Assembly: GCF_024259865.1 (NCBI RefSeq)
Contig: NZ_JAKUDN010000002.1
Coordinates: 261,591-325,590 of the forward strand
Source: Candidatus Synchoanobacter obligatus
GTDB taxonomy: Bacteria; Pseudomonadota; Gammaproteobacteria; Comchoanobacterales; Comchoanobacteraceae
Length of the DNA: 64,000 bases
Direction: 5' to 3'
Under the pieces are notes generated by a model that worked only from the letters and a program-made list of their open reading frames with translations, ran no database searches and had not been told where the DNA came from. Position numbers and translations under genes: made by a program. Position 1 is the first letter of the stretch; the number at the start of each line of letters is the position of its first letter. Below, in pieces: positions 51,815-61,762 of the stretch.

Positions 51815-52277
51815 CGTGGTATCTTCTTCTTGAATGAATTTAAGATTAAGAAGGGCTTTTTTGTCAGACAACCTATTTGATTTATATGCATTTTTTTCGT
51901 TTATGATTGTCTTTTTTCCCTGATTATAGCAGGTGAATATTAAAAGAGTCTTAACTTCTAGAAAATAGCGTGGTATTTGTTGAAGATAGTGTTGGATGAA
52001 TTGTAGATTAAGATTGTATTTAATAAGTGTTTTGTATGTTGATTTATAGTTACTTTATTTTGGCTGTTTCAGCCTTTTTCCCTGAGTATAGCAGGTGAAT
52101 ATTAAGAGAGTCTTAAATGATGAAAATAGTGTGTTATTTGTTAAAAATAGGGTTGGATGAATTGTAGATTAAGATTGTGTCATGGGGGTGGTAGTTGTGT
52201 TGATTTTTATTGGTTTTTTTTTAGCCTATTTCCCCTTTTTCCCTGAGTATAGCAGGTGAAAATGAAGAGAGTCTTAA
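51815..52277 (-). repeat. Tandem array of ~161-bp repeats with promoter-like cores, noncoding
   Basis: Three tandem units are spaced exactly 161 bp apart (CCCTGA cores at 51919, 52080 and 52241), with a degenerate fourth part starting near 51815. Conserved blocks: a 42-bp core containing TATAGCAGGTGAA and AGAGTCTTAA, and a second block with GGATGAATTGTAGATTAAG. On the minus strand each core reads TGCTATAAT or TGCTATACT, an extended -10 promoter motif. No gene longer than 60 codons lies between 51733 and 52273. The third core ends on the fis stop codon. It may be a tandem small-RNA or promoter array; this is inference. Confidence 0.8.
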
Positions 52278-52510
52278 GATTCTATAAGATTGTGGTGTTT
52301 TATTTTTTTATACAAAGATGTTCGACTAATGCCGAGTGCTTTTGCGGCGCTTGAAATGTTATTTTGATAAAAATTGAGCGTGGTTTCGATGATGATTTTT
52401 TCAAAGGCTTTATTAAAATCATAGAGCAAACGGCCTGAGGTCCCTGCTTGCTGAAGATATTGGGTAGCGGATTGGGTGATAATTTGTTGGAGGTTTTGAT
52501 GAGAAGACAT
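52274..52510 (-). CDS. Fis-family nucleoid protein/regulator
   Basis: The 78-residue protein resembles Fis. The N-terminal half has a helical dimer region (ATQYLQQAG, then IIETTLNFYQNN). The C-terminal HTH is ISSAAKALGISRTSLYKKIK, as in Fis/HTH_8. It lacks part of the N-terminal beta-hairpin of E. coli Fis (98 residues). Legionella species have several Fis copies that regulate effector genes. The stop codon lies inside the third 161-bp repeat core. Confidence 0.88.
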   Translation of the reverse strand: MSSHQNLQQIITQSATQYLQQAGTSGRLLYDFNKAFEKIIIETTLNFYQNNISSAAKALGISRTSLYKKIKHHNLIES

Positions 52511-52624
52511 ACAGTGAAGGTAGCAAAATGTATCGGGGATGTAAAATGTTTTATGTTATAAGTCAAGTGAGGTGCATTCCGTAATAGAAGGGTGTATATT
52601 AGGCTAAAGGTTTGGAGAGTCAGG

Positions 52625-53233
52625 ATGATTAGAAAACAGTTGGTTGCTGGGATTTTGTTTTGGATTCCCGTGGTTGTGACGGTTTTAACCATAAACTTAT
52701 TGGTAGATATGTTGTTGGCAGTGTTTGATCATATGCCTATATATATGCATCCTGACCAATGGATTGGTTTTCATGTTCCTGGGATTGAGATCTTAATTAT
52801 CATATTGGTTGTTTGGGTGACGGGTATATTGGTTGCCAATATTGTAGGTAAACATTTGGTAAAGTATGGCGAGTTTTTGGTTGAGAAGTTGCCTCTTGTA
52901 CGCTCTATTTATTCAGGGGTAAAAAAGATCATGGAGATAATGGTGAATCCCCAAGGTCAGGCGTTTCGTCAGGTGGTGTTGATTTCTTTTCCTCAGAAAG
53001 GCAGTTGGGTTATTGGTTTGGTCACACGTACAGAAGGTGACTCAATGACGGTATTTGTGCCAACGACCCCCAACCCTACCTCAGGGTATGTGATTACGGT
53101 TAAAGAGAGTGAGGCAGAGAAACTGGATATGAGTGTGGATGAGGCCTTGCAATATATTATTTCTTTAGGCACACTATCGCATAGTGCATTAAGTGATAAA
53201 TTTCAGATAGTAACTGGGGAAAAAGATAAATGA
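52625..53233 (+). CDS. DUF502-family membrane protein
   Basis: The 202-residue protein starts at ATG 52625, preceded by GGAGAG; a GTG at 52592 is also in frame. Two membrane helices are seen at about 8-30 and 55-80. The C-terminal part has SIYSGVKKIMEIMVNPQGQAF and the PTTPNPTSGYVITV signature of DUF502 (COG2928). Its function is unknown. It overlaps aspS by 4 nt. Confidence 0.9.
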   Translation: MIRKQLVAGILFWIPVVVTVLTINLLVDMLLAVFDHMPIYMHPDQWIGFHVPGIEILIIILVVWVTGILVANIVGKHLVKYGEFLVEKLPLVRSIYSGVKKIMEIMVNPQGQAFRQVVLISFPQKGSWVIGLVTRTEGDSMTVFVPTTPNPTSGYVITVKESEAEKLDMSVDEALQYIISLGTLSHSALSDKFQIVTGEKDK

Positions 53234-55002
53234 GTTTACGAAATAAATACTGTGGTCAGGTTACAGCAACTTACTTAGATAAAATAGTCAAGGTATCCGG
53301 ATGGGTTGCAAAATCCCGTGATCATGGCGGGGTGATATTTATTGATCTATTTGATCATACAGGGGTTGTTCAGCTGGTATTTAATCCTGACAATCCCTCA
53401 TTTGCTATTGCAGAGAAGTTGTCTACTCATAGTGTGGTTTCCATTGAAGGTCAGGTCATTCCAAGACCAGAGGGAACTGTGAACCCAAACCTTGCCAGTG
53501 GTGAAATAGAAATTTCAGTGAAAAAACTGTTATGGCATAACATAGCCGCGCCATTGGGTTTTGATGTGAACGATCCAAAGGTGGGTGAAGATGTTCGGGC
53601 TCAGCATCGGGTTTTGGATATCCGTAGTGACCGTATGCAAAAGAACTTAAGGTTTCGTGCGACAATGATAAAAAGTTTGCGGGGATACTTGGAGGAGCAG
53701 GGGTTTCTTGAAGTTGAAACGCCGATCTTGACGCGATCTACGCCGGAAGGTGCTAGAGATTACTTGGTACCTAGCCGTCAGGCCCCGGGGCATGCGTTTG
53801 CCCTGCCACAGTCTCCTCAGCAGTTCAAACAAATGTTGATGATGGGTGGGATTGATCGTTACTATCAGTTTGCGCGTTGTTTTAGAGATGAAGATCTTAG
53901 GGCGGATAGACAGCCTGAGTTTACGCAGTTAGACATGGAAATGTCTTTTATGTCTGCCCAAGAAGTGTGTGATATGATGGAAGGCATGGTCAAATCGATG
54001 TTTCAAGAGTGTATGGGACAGACCTTTGAAGCGTTTCCAGTGATGTCGTATCAGGATGCCATGACATATTATGGTACGGATGCACCGGATCTTAGAAATC
54101 CACTTAAGTTTGTGCCATTAGATGCTCAATTGGCAGATTGTGATTTTGAGGTGTTTAAAGTACCGGCATTGTCCAGTGAAGGGAGAGTAGTGGCATTACG
54201 TCTACCAGGTGGTGCATCTTTGCTATCCCGAAAAGATCTGGATCATTATACCAAGTTTGTGAGTAAGCTTGGCGCAAAGGGTTTGGCATATATTAAAGTC
54301 AATGATTTGAGTTTACCTGACTTTGGGGGCTTATCATCACCCATACTCAAGTTCTTAGATGCATCCCATATTCAAGCAATCTTGGATGAGAGTCAGGTGT
54401 CTGATGGTGATCTTTTGTTCTTTGGTGCCGGCGATGAACGCATTGTTAACTTAAGCATGAGTGCTTTGGCTAAAGATCTTGCAATGAAATTATCCTTGTT
54501 GAAGGAAGGTTTCGAGTTTGTTTGGATTAAAGATTTCCCGATGTTTGAAAAAACTGATGATGGGTTAACAGCCATTCACCATCCATTTACAGCCCCATTG
54601 GAAGAAGATCGTGATCAGTTAGTAACAGCAAGGGCACAAGCGTATGATCTGGTATTAAATGGTAGTGAACTTGGTGGTGGGTCTATTCGTATTGCAGATC
54701 CAAAGCTTCAGCAGGAGGTCTTTGATCTATTAGGGATTCCAGAAGACCAGGCTCAAGAAGAATTTGGTCATCTATTGGCAGCATTATCACAAGGCTGTCC
54801 CGTTCATGGTGGACTGGCGTTTGGTATCGACCGTATGGCGATGGTATTGATGAACACGACATCCATTCGTGATGTGATTGCTTTTCCAAAAACTCAAACA
54901 GCCAGTTGTGCCTTAACAAAAGCTCCAGGCCAAGTCTCTCGGTCTCAGTGGCGAGAATTAGGCTTGACGGTAAAACAAGGAGATACTGATGGCGGGTCAT
55001 AG
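53230..55002 (+). CDS. aspS: Aspartyl-tRNA synthetase
   Basis: This class II synthetase has 590 residues and the bacterial layout. An N-terminal OB-fold tRNA-binding domain is followed by the catalytic core with the class II motifs FLEVETPILTRSTPEGARDY (motif 2 region) and QSPQQFKQMLMMGGIDRYYQ. A GAD insertion is followed by motif 3 (HGGLAFGIDRMAMVL). The start overlaps the DUF502 stop. The 3' end overlaps yebC by 14 nt. Confidence 0.97.
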   Translation: MSLRNKYCGQVTATYLDKIVKVSGWVAKSRDHGGVIFIDLFDHTGVVQLVFNPDNPSFAIAEKLSTHSVVSIEGQVIPRPEGTVNPNLASGEIEISVKKLLWHNIAAPLGFDVNDPKVGEDVRAQHRVLDIRSDRMQKNLRFRATMIKSLRGYLEEQGFLEVETPILTRSTPEGARDYLVPSRQAPGHAFALPQSPQQFKQMLMMGGIDRYYQFARCFRDEDLRADRQPEFTQLDMEMSFMSAQEVCDMMEGMVKSMFQECMGQTFEAFPVMSYQDAMTYYGTDAPDLRNPLKFVPLDAQLADCDFEVFKVPALSSEGRVVALRLPGGASLLSRKDLDHYTKFVSKLGAKGLAYIKVNDLSLPDFGGLSSPILKFLDASHIQAILDESQVSDGDLLFFGAGDERIVNLSMSALAKDLAMKLSLLKEGFEFVWIKDFPMFEKTDDGLTAIHHPFTAPLEEDRDQLVTARAQAYDLVLNGSELGGGSIRIADPKLQQEVFDLLGIPEDQAQEEFGHLLAALSQGCPVHGGLAFGIDRMAMVLMNTTSIRDVIAFPKTQTASCALTKAPGQVSRSQWRELGLTVKQGDTDGGS

Positions 55003-55708
55003 TAAATGGTCAAATATTAAGCACCGTAAAGGTCGGCAGGATGCCTTGCGTGGTAAGGCCAATACTCGTTTAATTAGAGAAGTGATGGTGGCTGCAAAAG
55101 CAGGTGGTGCAGATCGTGCAACCAATGCATCTTTGCGTTTGGCTTCTGAGCGTGCCAGTAAGGCGAATGTAACGAAAGATGCTATAGAAAGAGCGATCTT
55201 AAAGGCAACAGGGCAACTTCAAGGTGAAGAAATGTTCGAGTTATCTTATGAGGGTTATGGCCCTAATGGCGTTGCTATATGGTTACAATGCATGACGGAT
55301 AACAAAAACAGAACAGTTGCTGAAGTGAGACACGCATTCAGTAAATATAATGGTACTTTAGGTACCTCTGGTACTGTGGCATATCTTTTTGAACGGGTAG
55401 CAAGATTGGTGGTTGCTGATGTTAGTGAAGATGATGTCATGGAGGCGGTATTAGAGCATGCGGTCAATGACATTGTCTCAGAAGACAACATGACATTGAT
55501 TTTAGCAGACCCTAGTGAGTTAAATGCCATTTGTGAGACTCTTTCTGCTAAAAATTGGCAGATTCTAGAGAGTGAAGTAACGTATTTGCCTACTGCAGAC
55601 ATTGAGCTTGATCAGGATGCTGGTGAGAAGGTTGATAAGCTGATCCAGGCCCTTGAAGAGTTAGATGACGTTCAAGCTGTTTACCATAATTTGAAAATCA
55701 TGGCATAA
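54989..55708 (+). CDS. YebC/PmpR-type regulatory or translation-associated protein
   Basis: The 239-residue protein has the YebC N-terminus MAGHSKWSNIKHRKGRQDA and GGADRATNASLRLASERASK. The second and third domains are recognisable (YEGYGPNGVAIWLQCMTDNK, then RHAFSKYNGTLGTSGTVAYL). YebC proteins act in translation of proline-rich stretches or as regulators. The yebC-ruvC order of gammaproteobacteria is interrupted here by a coiled-coil gene. Confidence 0.94.
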   Translation: MAGHSKWSNIKHRKGRQDALRGKANTRLIREVMVAAKAGGADRATNASLRLASERASKANVTKDAIERAILKATGQLQGEEMFELSYEGYGPNGVAIWLQCMTDNKNRTVAEVRHAFSKYNGTLGTSGTVAYLFERVARLVVADVSEDDVMEAVLEHAVNDIVSEDNMTLILADPSELNAICETLSAKNWQILESEVTYLPTADIELDQDAGEKVDKLIQALEELDDVQAVYHNLKIMA

Positions 55709-55771
55709 ATGTCTGTCAAAAATTAATCATGCGCTATCACAGACCTTAAGAAAGTAACTTAAGGGGGTGGC

Positions 55772-57979
55772 ATGCAAAATCTGTTAGACGCTGCGGCAGC
55801 AGCAACAGTTGTTGTACAACGGTCTCGCGAAACTCAAGTGCAAGCACAAGCGCGCAACGATGCAATCACGAAAGCGATTTCTGAAAGACGGGAGTTGGCT
55901 TCAAATGACCAGGAACGTCCCATTGAACAAAGAGTCATCAGTATACTGGAGTATATCAAAGATGGAAATTCTATCACATGGGGAGATCTCCAAGCCAGAG
56001 AAATATTTACACCAGAGGAAGAGCCAGGTGTCAAATATCTTTTAAATGCATCACAAGATACTTCTAGCATAAACTTCCAAGATATTGAGTATGTGGGCCC
56101 TGGCCAATATATATCAGCAAGATTTGAGATAAATAAATCAAAGATGCTAGTACATGTAGATACAACCGCCCATGCAGGTCATGTTGTGGCTATGTTTGCC
56201 AAAACCCATAACAATCTTACGCTGAATTTAAGAGATAAGCACAATGATGGCACAAATATTGTTCCTCTTCGAGGGTCTGTTATTCTAGAATATTTAACAG
56301 AAATTAAAGAAAAAATATCAGGGGGCCATACGGTCAGGGTCTCTCAAAATAAAGAAGACCATCAACGATACACCAAAGAACGATTAGACGCATTGATTGC
56401 GTTTGGGGAAGACTATGTCGCTGAACATAAACAATGTCATTGGGCTGATCTTCACGAAGGATTTAATCAGCATTTATTAGATGAAAATGGCGGTTTGCAA
56501 GCACAGCTAGCAGCAGCGGTTAATGATTTAACAGTAGCCGAGACAAAGGCAGATGACTCTAAGGAGGCGGTAGCTAGCCTAAAGTTACAATTAGAAGAAG
56601 CCAATACAAGGGCTACTAAAGCAGAGAGCGATAAAACAAGTCTAGAGAGTAAAGTGGCAGAAGCCACTGAAAGGGCAGATACAGCTGAGAAACAGTTAGA
56701 CGCAGCCAAGCAAGAGGGAGTAATAGCCATTGCAAGGGCTACTGAAGCAGAAGGGAATTTAAAAGGCCTAAAGAGTGAATTAGCAGAAGCCAAGGCAGAC
56801 ACAAAGTCATCAAAAGATGCGTTGGTAGCGATGGAGGAAAAAGTAACGAGTCTTGAGGCAGAACTGTTGGCAGAAAGATCTAAGGTGCAAAATCAGGAGC
56901 AGGAGGCTGCAGATGATCAAAGCTTTTCTTTGGCTAATCTGCTGCTGGGGAGATTTATCATAGGAGGAAATTCGAAGCGAAGGGATGACGATCAAGACCG
57001 TGAGTTAGAGAAGCACATATTCACTCCTGAAGAAGTGGGTGGCTCAAGGTGGCATGTTAATGTGTTAGAACAGCAGTTAAAGGCTCTTGAGGCACAACGT
57101 GATCAAATTCAAGAAGGTGCTAAAGAAGCAGAAGCGAAAGCCAATGAATTTGAGAGAAAATTGAAGCTAGCTGTAAGTGAGAATGATGAATTAAGGAGTA
57201 AGCAGTCTATTTTAGGTGCAATCAAAGAAGAACCAGGTGGCCTTCAGATTGAGCGTTTGGAGCAGGAACTAAGGCAGAGTGATCAAAAGCTCGCAGAAGA
57301 AAAACTGGCTTTAGAGGAGCTATCTATTGGGTACGTAGAGTTAGAACATGAAAATGAGAGATTGTTGCAGGAAAACGCAGATCTTGCTGTCGAACTGAAG
57401 TCTGCTAGTGAGGCCGCTGGTCATGGTTCCGGCAGTGACTCAGGGGTGGCATCTGAGACTGAGGATGGGGCTGCATCTTCTGAGGATTCAGCGCTGAGTG
57501 TGAAAGCGCTAGAAGACAGGCTGGTTGAAAGGGCTGCTATTAATTTAGAGGTCATGCGTGAAAATGATCAATTAAAGGCTAAGGTAAGAAGGTTAGAAGG
57601 TTTGAAGAGCGATGCTGATCGGGTAAGAGGCCTAGAAGAGCAGTTAGATGCCGGTCATGCGCCTAAAAGAGAGCTAGAAGCTAAAATTCAAACATTAGAA
57701 GCAAAGGTAGCGTCGCTAAATGGAGATTTAGAGACTCAACAAGAAGAGATTGATAAAGTTGGAATACATGTCGTTCGGCAGGATAGTCTTGACAGGGCTA
57801 AGGCAGAAATTCGAGCTCTGGGTGGCAAGTTAGAAAGCCAAGAAGTTGTGATAAAAGAGAAAGAGGCGCTGATTGAGCAATTAAGAGAGGATCTTGATGC
57901 TGCTAAAAAGCCAACCTGGGTACAAGATACAGTTCAAAGCATGGACCCTAGCAGTAGAGGAGGCATGAAACCTAAATAA
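55772..57979 (+). CDS. Large coiled-coil protein, effector candidate
   Basis: The 735-residue protein has no signal peptide. The first ~220 residues are globular (VISILEYIKDGNSITWGDLQ to ALIAFGEDYVAEHKQCHWAD). From about 240 to 720 it is mostly heptad coiled coil, with a break near 545-575 rich in Ser, Gly, Asp and Glu. A strong ribosome site (AAGGGGG) precedes the ATG. Large coiled-coil proteins are common among Legionella effectors, and this one is inserted between yebC and ruvC. The C-terminus (SMDPSSRGGMKPK) is polar. Function unknown. Confidence 0.65.
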   Translation: MQNLLDAAAAATVVVQRSRETQVQAQARNDAITKAISERRELASNDQERPIEQRVISILEYIKDGNSITWGDLQAREIFTPEEEPGVKYLLNASQDTSSINFQDIEYVGPGQYISARFEINKSKMLVHVDTTAHAGHVVAMFAKTHNNLTLNLRDKHNDGTNIVPLRGSVILEYLTEIKEKISGGHTVRVSQNKEDHQRYTKERLDALIAFGEDYVAEHKQCHWADLHEGFNQHLLDENGGLQAQLAAAVNDLTVAETKADDSKEAVASLKLQLEEANTRATKAESDKTSLESKVAEATERADTAEKQLDAAKQEGVIAIARATEAEGNLKGLKSELAEAKADTKSSKDALVAMEEKVTSLEAELLAERSKVQNQEQEAADDQSFSLANLLLGRFIIGGNSKRRDDDQDRELEKHIFTPEEVGGSRWHVNVLEQQLKALEAQRDQIQEGAKEAEAKANEFERKLKLAVSENDELRSKQSILGAIKEEPGGLQIERLEQELRQSDQKLAEEKLALEELSIGYVELEHENERLLQENADLAVELKSASEAAGHGSGSDSGVASETEDGAASSEDSALSVKALEDRLVERAAINLEVMRENDQLKAKVRRLEGLKSDADRVRGLEEQLDAGHAPKRELEAKIQTLEAKVASLNGDLETQQEEIDKVGIHVVRQDSLDRAKAEIRALGGKLESQEVVIKEKEALIEQLREDLDAAKKPTWVQDTVQSMDPSSRGGMKPK

Positions 57980-58033
57980 AGTATGTTTCTATCTCAGGAT
58001 TGATTATACTAAAGTAATTAAACAGGACGTATC

Positions 58034-58507
58034 GTGAAGATATTAGGGATTGATCCAGGTTCAAGATATACCGGTTGGGGTGTTATTCAGGTGACTGGTC
58101 ATAAGATGCAATGTATAGCAGCGGGGAGGCTGGTCTTGGGAGATAGACCGCATGCTGAAAGACTGGTCTTGATTTATGAAGGCGTTAGCGATATTGTGAG
58201 CACGTACCAGCCTGAGGTTGTTGGCGTGGAATCTGTTTTTGTGAGTAAGAATGTGCAATCTGCATTAAAGCTTGGGCAGGCAAGGGGGGCCGCTTTAGTG
58301 GCTGTGGCGAAGGCTAATTTGGAGATTTTTGAAATATCTCCAAGGTTGGTGAAAAAATCAGTCACTGGGTATGGAGCGACAGCAAAGGTAGGTGTTGGAG
58401 ACATGGTACAACGGTTGTTGGGATGTCAGATGGTATTGTCAGAAGATGCAGCGGATGCGTTAGCGATTGCCATTAGTGCCAGTAGTATGAAAAGGAGTCA
58501 AGTATGA
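58034..58507 (+). CDS. ruvC: Holliday junction resolvase RuvC
   Basis: RuvC cuts Holliday junctions. The start is GTG 58034 and length 157 residues. Catalytic acids D7 (ILGIDPGS), E66 (VGVESVFVSKN) and D137/D140 (SEDAADALAIAI) are present. The stop overlaps ruvA by 4 nt. Confidence 0.96.
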   Translation: MKILGIDPGSRYTGWGVIQVTGHKMQCIAAGRLVLGDRPHAERLVLIYEGVSDIVSTYQPEVVGVESVFVSKNVQSALKLGQARGAALVAVAKANLEIFEISPRLVKKSVTGYGATAKVGVGDMVQRLLGCQMVLSEDAADALAIAISASSMKRSQV

Positions 58508-59082
58508 TAGCGTGGTTGTCAGGGTTTGTGGTGGCTAAGGAGCCAAATAGTGTTGTCGTGTCAGTCCAAGGGGTTGGCTATGATGTGGAGATGATGTTAA
58601 AGGAGTGGATGACTGTACCAGAGGTTGGGGAGAAGTTTTCTATTCATGTTCATGCCGCATATCGTGAAGATGCCCAGATGTTATTTGGGTTTATGGATCG
58701 AGCCAGTAAACAGGCCTTTTTAAAATTAAATAAAGTTAATGGGGTTGGTCCTAAGATGGCACTGCAAATATTGGATACCTATTCATTAAATGAACTGAGT
58801 TTGTTTGTATCTCAGGGAAATTATACGGCATTAACCAGGGTGAAAGGGGTTGGGCCTAAGGTGGCCAAGCGTTTGTTGATTGATTTGAAAGGGCAGTTAC
58901 AGTATACAAGTTGTCCAGAAAAGGCGATGCAGCAACCATCCGTTGTTGAGGATGCGATTGCGGCATTAACCAATCTTGGGTATAAGGAAGCCAAAGCAAG
59001 AGAGATGGTGCAAAAAGCAGATGGTATGACGGCTGAAGAGGTGATTAAATCAGCATTACAAGGAGAGGGAGTTAGAGGGTGA
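58504..59082 (+). CDS. ruvA: Holliday junction DNA-binding protein RuvA
   Basis: RuvA holds the junction as a tetramer. The 192 residues contain the OB domain at the N-terminus, the helix-hairpin-helix pair ([19 protein letters not shown] and [19 protein letters not shown]) and a C-terminal domain III that binds RuvB ([20 protein letters not shown]). It overlaps ruvC and ruvB by 4 nt each. Confidence 0.96.
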   Translation: MIAWLSGFVVAKEPNSVVVSVQGVGYDVEMMLKEWMTVPEVGEKFSIHVHAAYREDAQMLFGFMDRASKQAFLKLNKVNGVGPKMALQILDTYSLNELSLFVSQGNYTALTRVKGVGPKVAKRLLIDLKGQLQYTSCPEKAMQQPSVVEDAIAALTNLGYKEAKAREMVQKADGMTAEEVIKSALQGEGVRG

Positions 59083-60062
59083 CAATTGTAAAAGAGGTTG
59101 ATATTTTGCCGAATGATCTCTCTGTATCGGTTAGGCCAAAAAGGTTAAAGGATTACATTGGTCAGCAGCAAGTAAAAGATCAAATGCAGATATTTTTGCA
59201 GGCTGCAAAGTTAAGAGGGGAAGCATTGGATCATACCTTATTGTATGGGCCGCCAGGATTGGGGAAGACGACTCTTGCGGTGATTATAGCAGAAGAGATG
59301 GGGGCGCAATTAACTCAGACAACAGGTCCAATTTTGGATAAAGCAGGAGATTTGGCTGCTATCCTTACCAATTTACAAGAAGGGGATGTGTTGTTTATTG
59401 ATGAGATTCATCGGATGAATCCTGTGGTTGAAGAAACGCTCTATTCAGCGATGGAAGACTTTCATTTGGACATCATGATTGGTGAAGGCTCTACTGCAAG
59501 AAGTATTAAAATAGACATTCCTAGATTTACGTTGGTGGGGGCTACGACAAGAGCGGGGCTATTATCTGCACCTTTTCGGGACCGTTTTGGGATATCACAA
59601 CGATTACATTTTTATAGAGAAGAAGATCTTCGGGAAATTGTTAAGCGCTCTGCAGGAATTATCCATTTTGATATGAGTGCTGAGGCAGCAAAAGAGGTGG
59701 CAAAAAGATCGAGGGGGACGCCTAGGATTGCCAATCGGTTATTACGTCGGGTAAGAGATTACCATGAAGTGCATGCGGAGAATCAGCTGACGGAGCAGTC
59801 AGCTCGGGCTGCACTATCGTTATTTCAAATAGATGCATATGGTTTGGATGAGATGGATCGGCGCTTTTTATATTTGATCCAGCATCAATTTGATGGGGGG
59901 CCTGTGGGCCTGGACAGTATCGCAGCCAGTATGGGAGAAGAAAAAGGTACGATCGAAGAGGTCATTGAGCCCTTTTTGATTTTAACTGAGCTTGTGATTC
60001 GAACACCCAGAGGCAGAATGATTACCAACAAAGGCCTTTTAGCCTTAAGTGATCAAGCCTAG
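59079..60062 (+). CDS. ruvB: Holliday junction branch-migration ATPase RuvB
   Basis: RuvB is a AAA+ motor. The 327 residues begin at GTG 59079. Walker A is GPPGLGKTT (57-65), Walker [10 protein letters not shown] (near 107), and the C-terminal winged-helix domain includes [13 protein letters not shown]. It ends 4 bp into the convergent icmX-like gene. Confidence 0.97.
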   Translation: MTIVKEVDILPNDLSVSVRPKRLKDYIGQQQVKDQMQIFLQAAKLRGEALDHTLLYGPPGLGKTTLAVIIAEEMGAQLTQTTGPILDKAGDLAAILTNLQEGDVLFIDEIHRMNPVVEETLYSAMEDFHLDIMIGEGSTARSIKIDIPRFTLVGATTRAGLLSAPFRDRFGISQRLHFYREEDLREIVKRSAGIIHFDMSAEAAKEVAKRSRGTPRIANRLLRRVRDYHEVHAENQLTEQSARAALSLFQIDAYGLDEMDRRFLYLIQHQFDGGPVGLDSIAASMGEEKGTIEEVIEPFLILTELVIRTPRGRMITNKGLLALSDQA

Positions 60063-61762
60063 AACATTTCGTTTATCTTATCAAATCCTTTCTCAGCTTC
60101 CTCTTCATTGGCTTCAATGGCTTCAGGGGTAGAGTTTGATAGACCTTGATGGTATTCAGAATTCTTATTGGCACCAATATTTGCTAAATGGGTGGTATCT
60201 ATTGGGTTCTTGGCAGCTGCATTGACAGCAAGCAGTGCCAGTTTTTGCAAATCTGATATCAAGGTGAAAAACTGCAGCTGTTTGATTTCAGCAAGTAATA
60301 CGACAATCTCTCTATGAAGATTTACATTGGCCATAGTGGAAATACGGCTACGCCAGTCGTTTTCTAATCGCCAAAGACTGGATTTTTGAAGTGTGGTTAA
60401 ATGGTTTTTGCCATCAGTAATTGTGGCATTTTGTAGACTCTTGACACTGTCTAAAATATCCATAATGGCTGATTTGGTGGTTAAAAACTGTAGTATCTTC
60501 GCTCTTGCAATGTTACGGCCTTTGTGGAAGTCACGCTTAATTTCGGATCGCTGCTCTAAAATGTTATCAGCATATTCGGGCTTCATATAGAGAAAGTATT
60601 CAGTGTCTTCTTGCAGGGAGGCGGTTGACGACTTCCAATATGTTTTTGTGTCATCGCTATCATCGGTCTCCTTATAAAAGGCCATATATTGTCCTGCAAT
60701 AAGCGCAATAAACTCTTCATCAGAGTCTACCCAGTAGTCTAGCCCTGGAGATATGGCGTTTAAGTTTGCAGAAACATCAACGACCCTAGCAATATATCGA
60801 TCAAGATCTGGCGTGTTTACTGTATTATCACGCGTTTGTTGGTTTCCTGGGTCATATAGGAGTTTAAAGGAGCTGTCTCTTGAGGTAAGCGTTTGGGTAA
60901 TGGCCTTAACTAAATTGACTTGCAGAGGCCCTAACGCTTCACGAGAAAGGCTCACAATTTGTTTGATATGAGCTTCTCCTTCTGCCAGTGTGTAGAGCCG
61001 ATTAGCCGTGAGTTTTCTTAGGGAGTGATAGTTATTCCAGGCTTGTTTTGCGTGTTGGACTTCTTGGCTATCATAGTCGCTAGTAACCGGGTTTTTAGAT
61101 ATCTTTTCAGCCTTTTTGCTGATGTTATGAAACTGATTAAATGGCTCATTGGGGCGGGTGGTGCAAATGGCTTTTTGGCAGATCTTTAATGATTTTGTGT
61201 TATAATCAATCCAATTACTAGCCATTAAGAATGGCGGGTTTACTTTTTCACTGCCATCCCAGTATAGCTCACAGCTTCGGGATTGCCGGTATAATCTATA
61301 ATGGTTAATATAGTCTTTGTAAGCCCAGCTATCTTTGATTATATTAAGTTTTTCCTTAACTCCGTTAATGTAAGCTTGATCAGGAGTATAAGTGGCAACA
61401 GCATGGTAGACTTGCTTGATGTGACTGTCGCTGGGTATGTCATCCTTGTAAGCACCAATTAATAATAAGTCAAAGATTACTTGGGTTTCTGCTACTCGGT
61501 CAATAAACTTCCTGTCTTTATACGCATTTTCGCCAGTTAGATAGCTCATGATGGAGACGTTGCTGGCCATGCCTTCTTGTGTTATCGACTGCAACTTTTT
61601 GGCTTTTTTAGAGCCTGGAGTAGTTGTGTTGCCACCGAGCGTATTTGACCACGTTTGAAGTGGCAAAAGAGAGTTGCTTTCAGTATTTGCCATTGGTAGT
61701 ATGGATGAAAAAACAGCAATAAGGGCGGGTAGAACAGAGCGCCATATGCTGGGCTTAGTCAT
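60059..61762 (-). CDS. IcmX-like protein, tandem duplicate
   Basis: The 567-residue protein has a signal peptide ([20 protein letters not shown]) from ATG 61762; an in-frame extension to 61846 overlaps the gene before and is rejected. It resembles the preceding gene product, notably in the C-terminal region [19 protein letters not shown] and [15 protein letters not shown]. IcmX is a periplasmic Dot/Icm component. The ATG overlaps the upstream stop by 8 nt. A second copy side by side suggests duplication and divergence. Acidic C-terminal tail ([14 protein letters not shown]). Confidence 0.7.
   Translation of the reverse strand: MTKPSIWRSVLPALIAVFSSILPMANTESNSLLPLQTWSNTLGGNTTTPGSKKAKKLQSITQEGMASNVSIMSYLTGENAYKDRKFIDRVAETQVIFDLLLIGAYKDDIPSDSHIKQVYHAVATYTPDQAYINGVKEKLNIIKDSWAYKDYINHYRLYRQSRSCELYWDGSEKVNPPFLMASNWIDYNTKSLKICQKAICTTRPNEPFNQFHNISKKAEKISKNPVTSDYDSQEVQHAKQAWNNYHSLRKLTANRLYTLAEGEAHIKQIVSLSREALGPLQVNLVKAITQTLTSRDSSFKLLYDPGNQQTRDNTVNTPDLDRYIARVVDVSANLNAISPGLDYWVDSDEEFIALIAGQYMAFYKETDDSDDTKTYWKSSTASLQEDTEYFLYMKPEYADNILEQRSEIKRDFHKGRNIARAKILQFLTTKSAIMDILDSVKSLQNATITDGKNHLTTLQKSSLWRLENDWRSRISTMANVNLHREIVVLLAEIKQLQFFTLISDLQKLALLAVNAAAKNPIDTTHLANIGANKNSEYHQGLSNSTPEAIEANEEEAEKGFDKINEMF

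Noticed and set aside
51815-52277. CRISPR array or iteron origin for the 161-bp repeats
   Set aside because: Units are much longer than CRISPR repeats, there are no unique spacers or cas genes, and no replication initiator gene is near.
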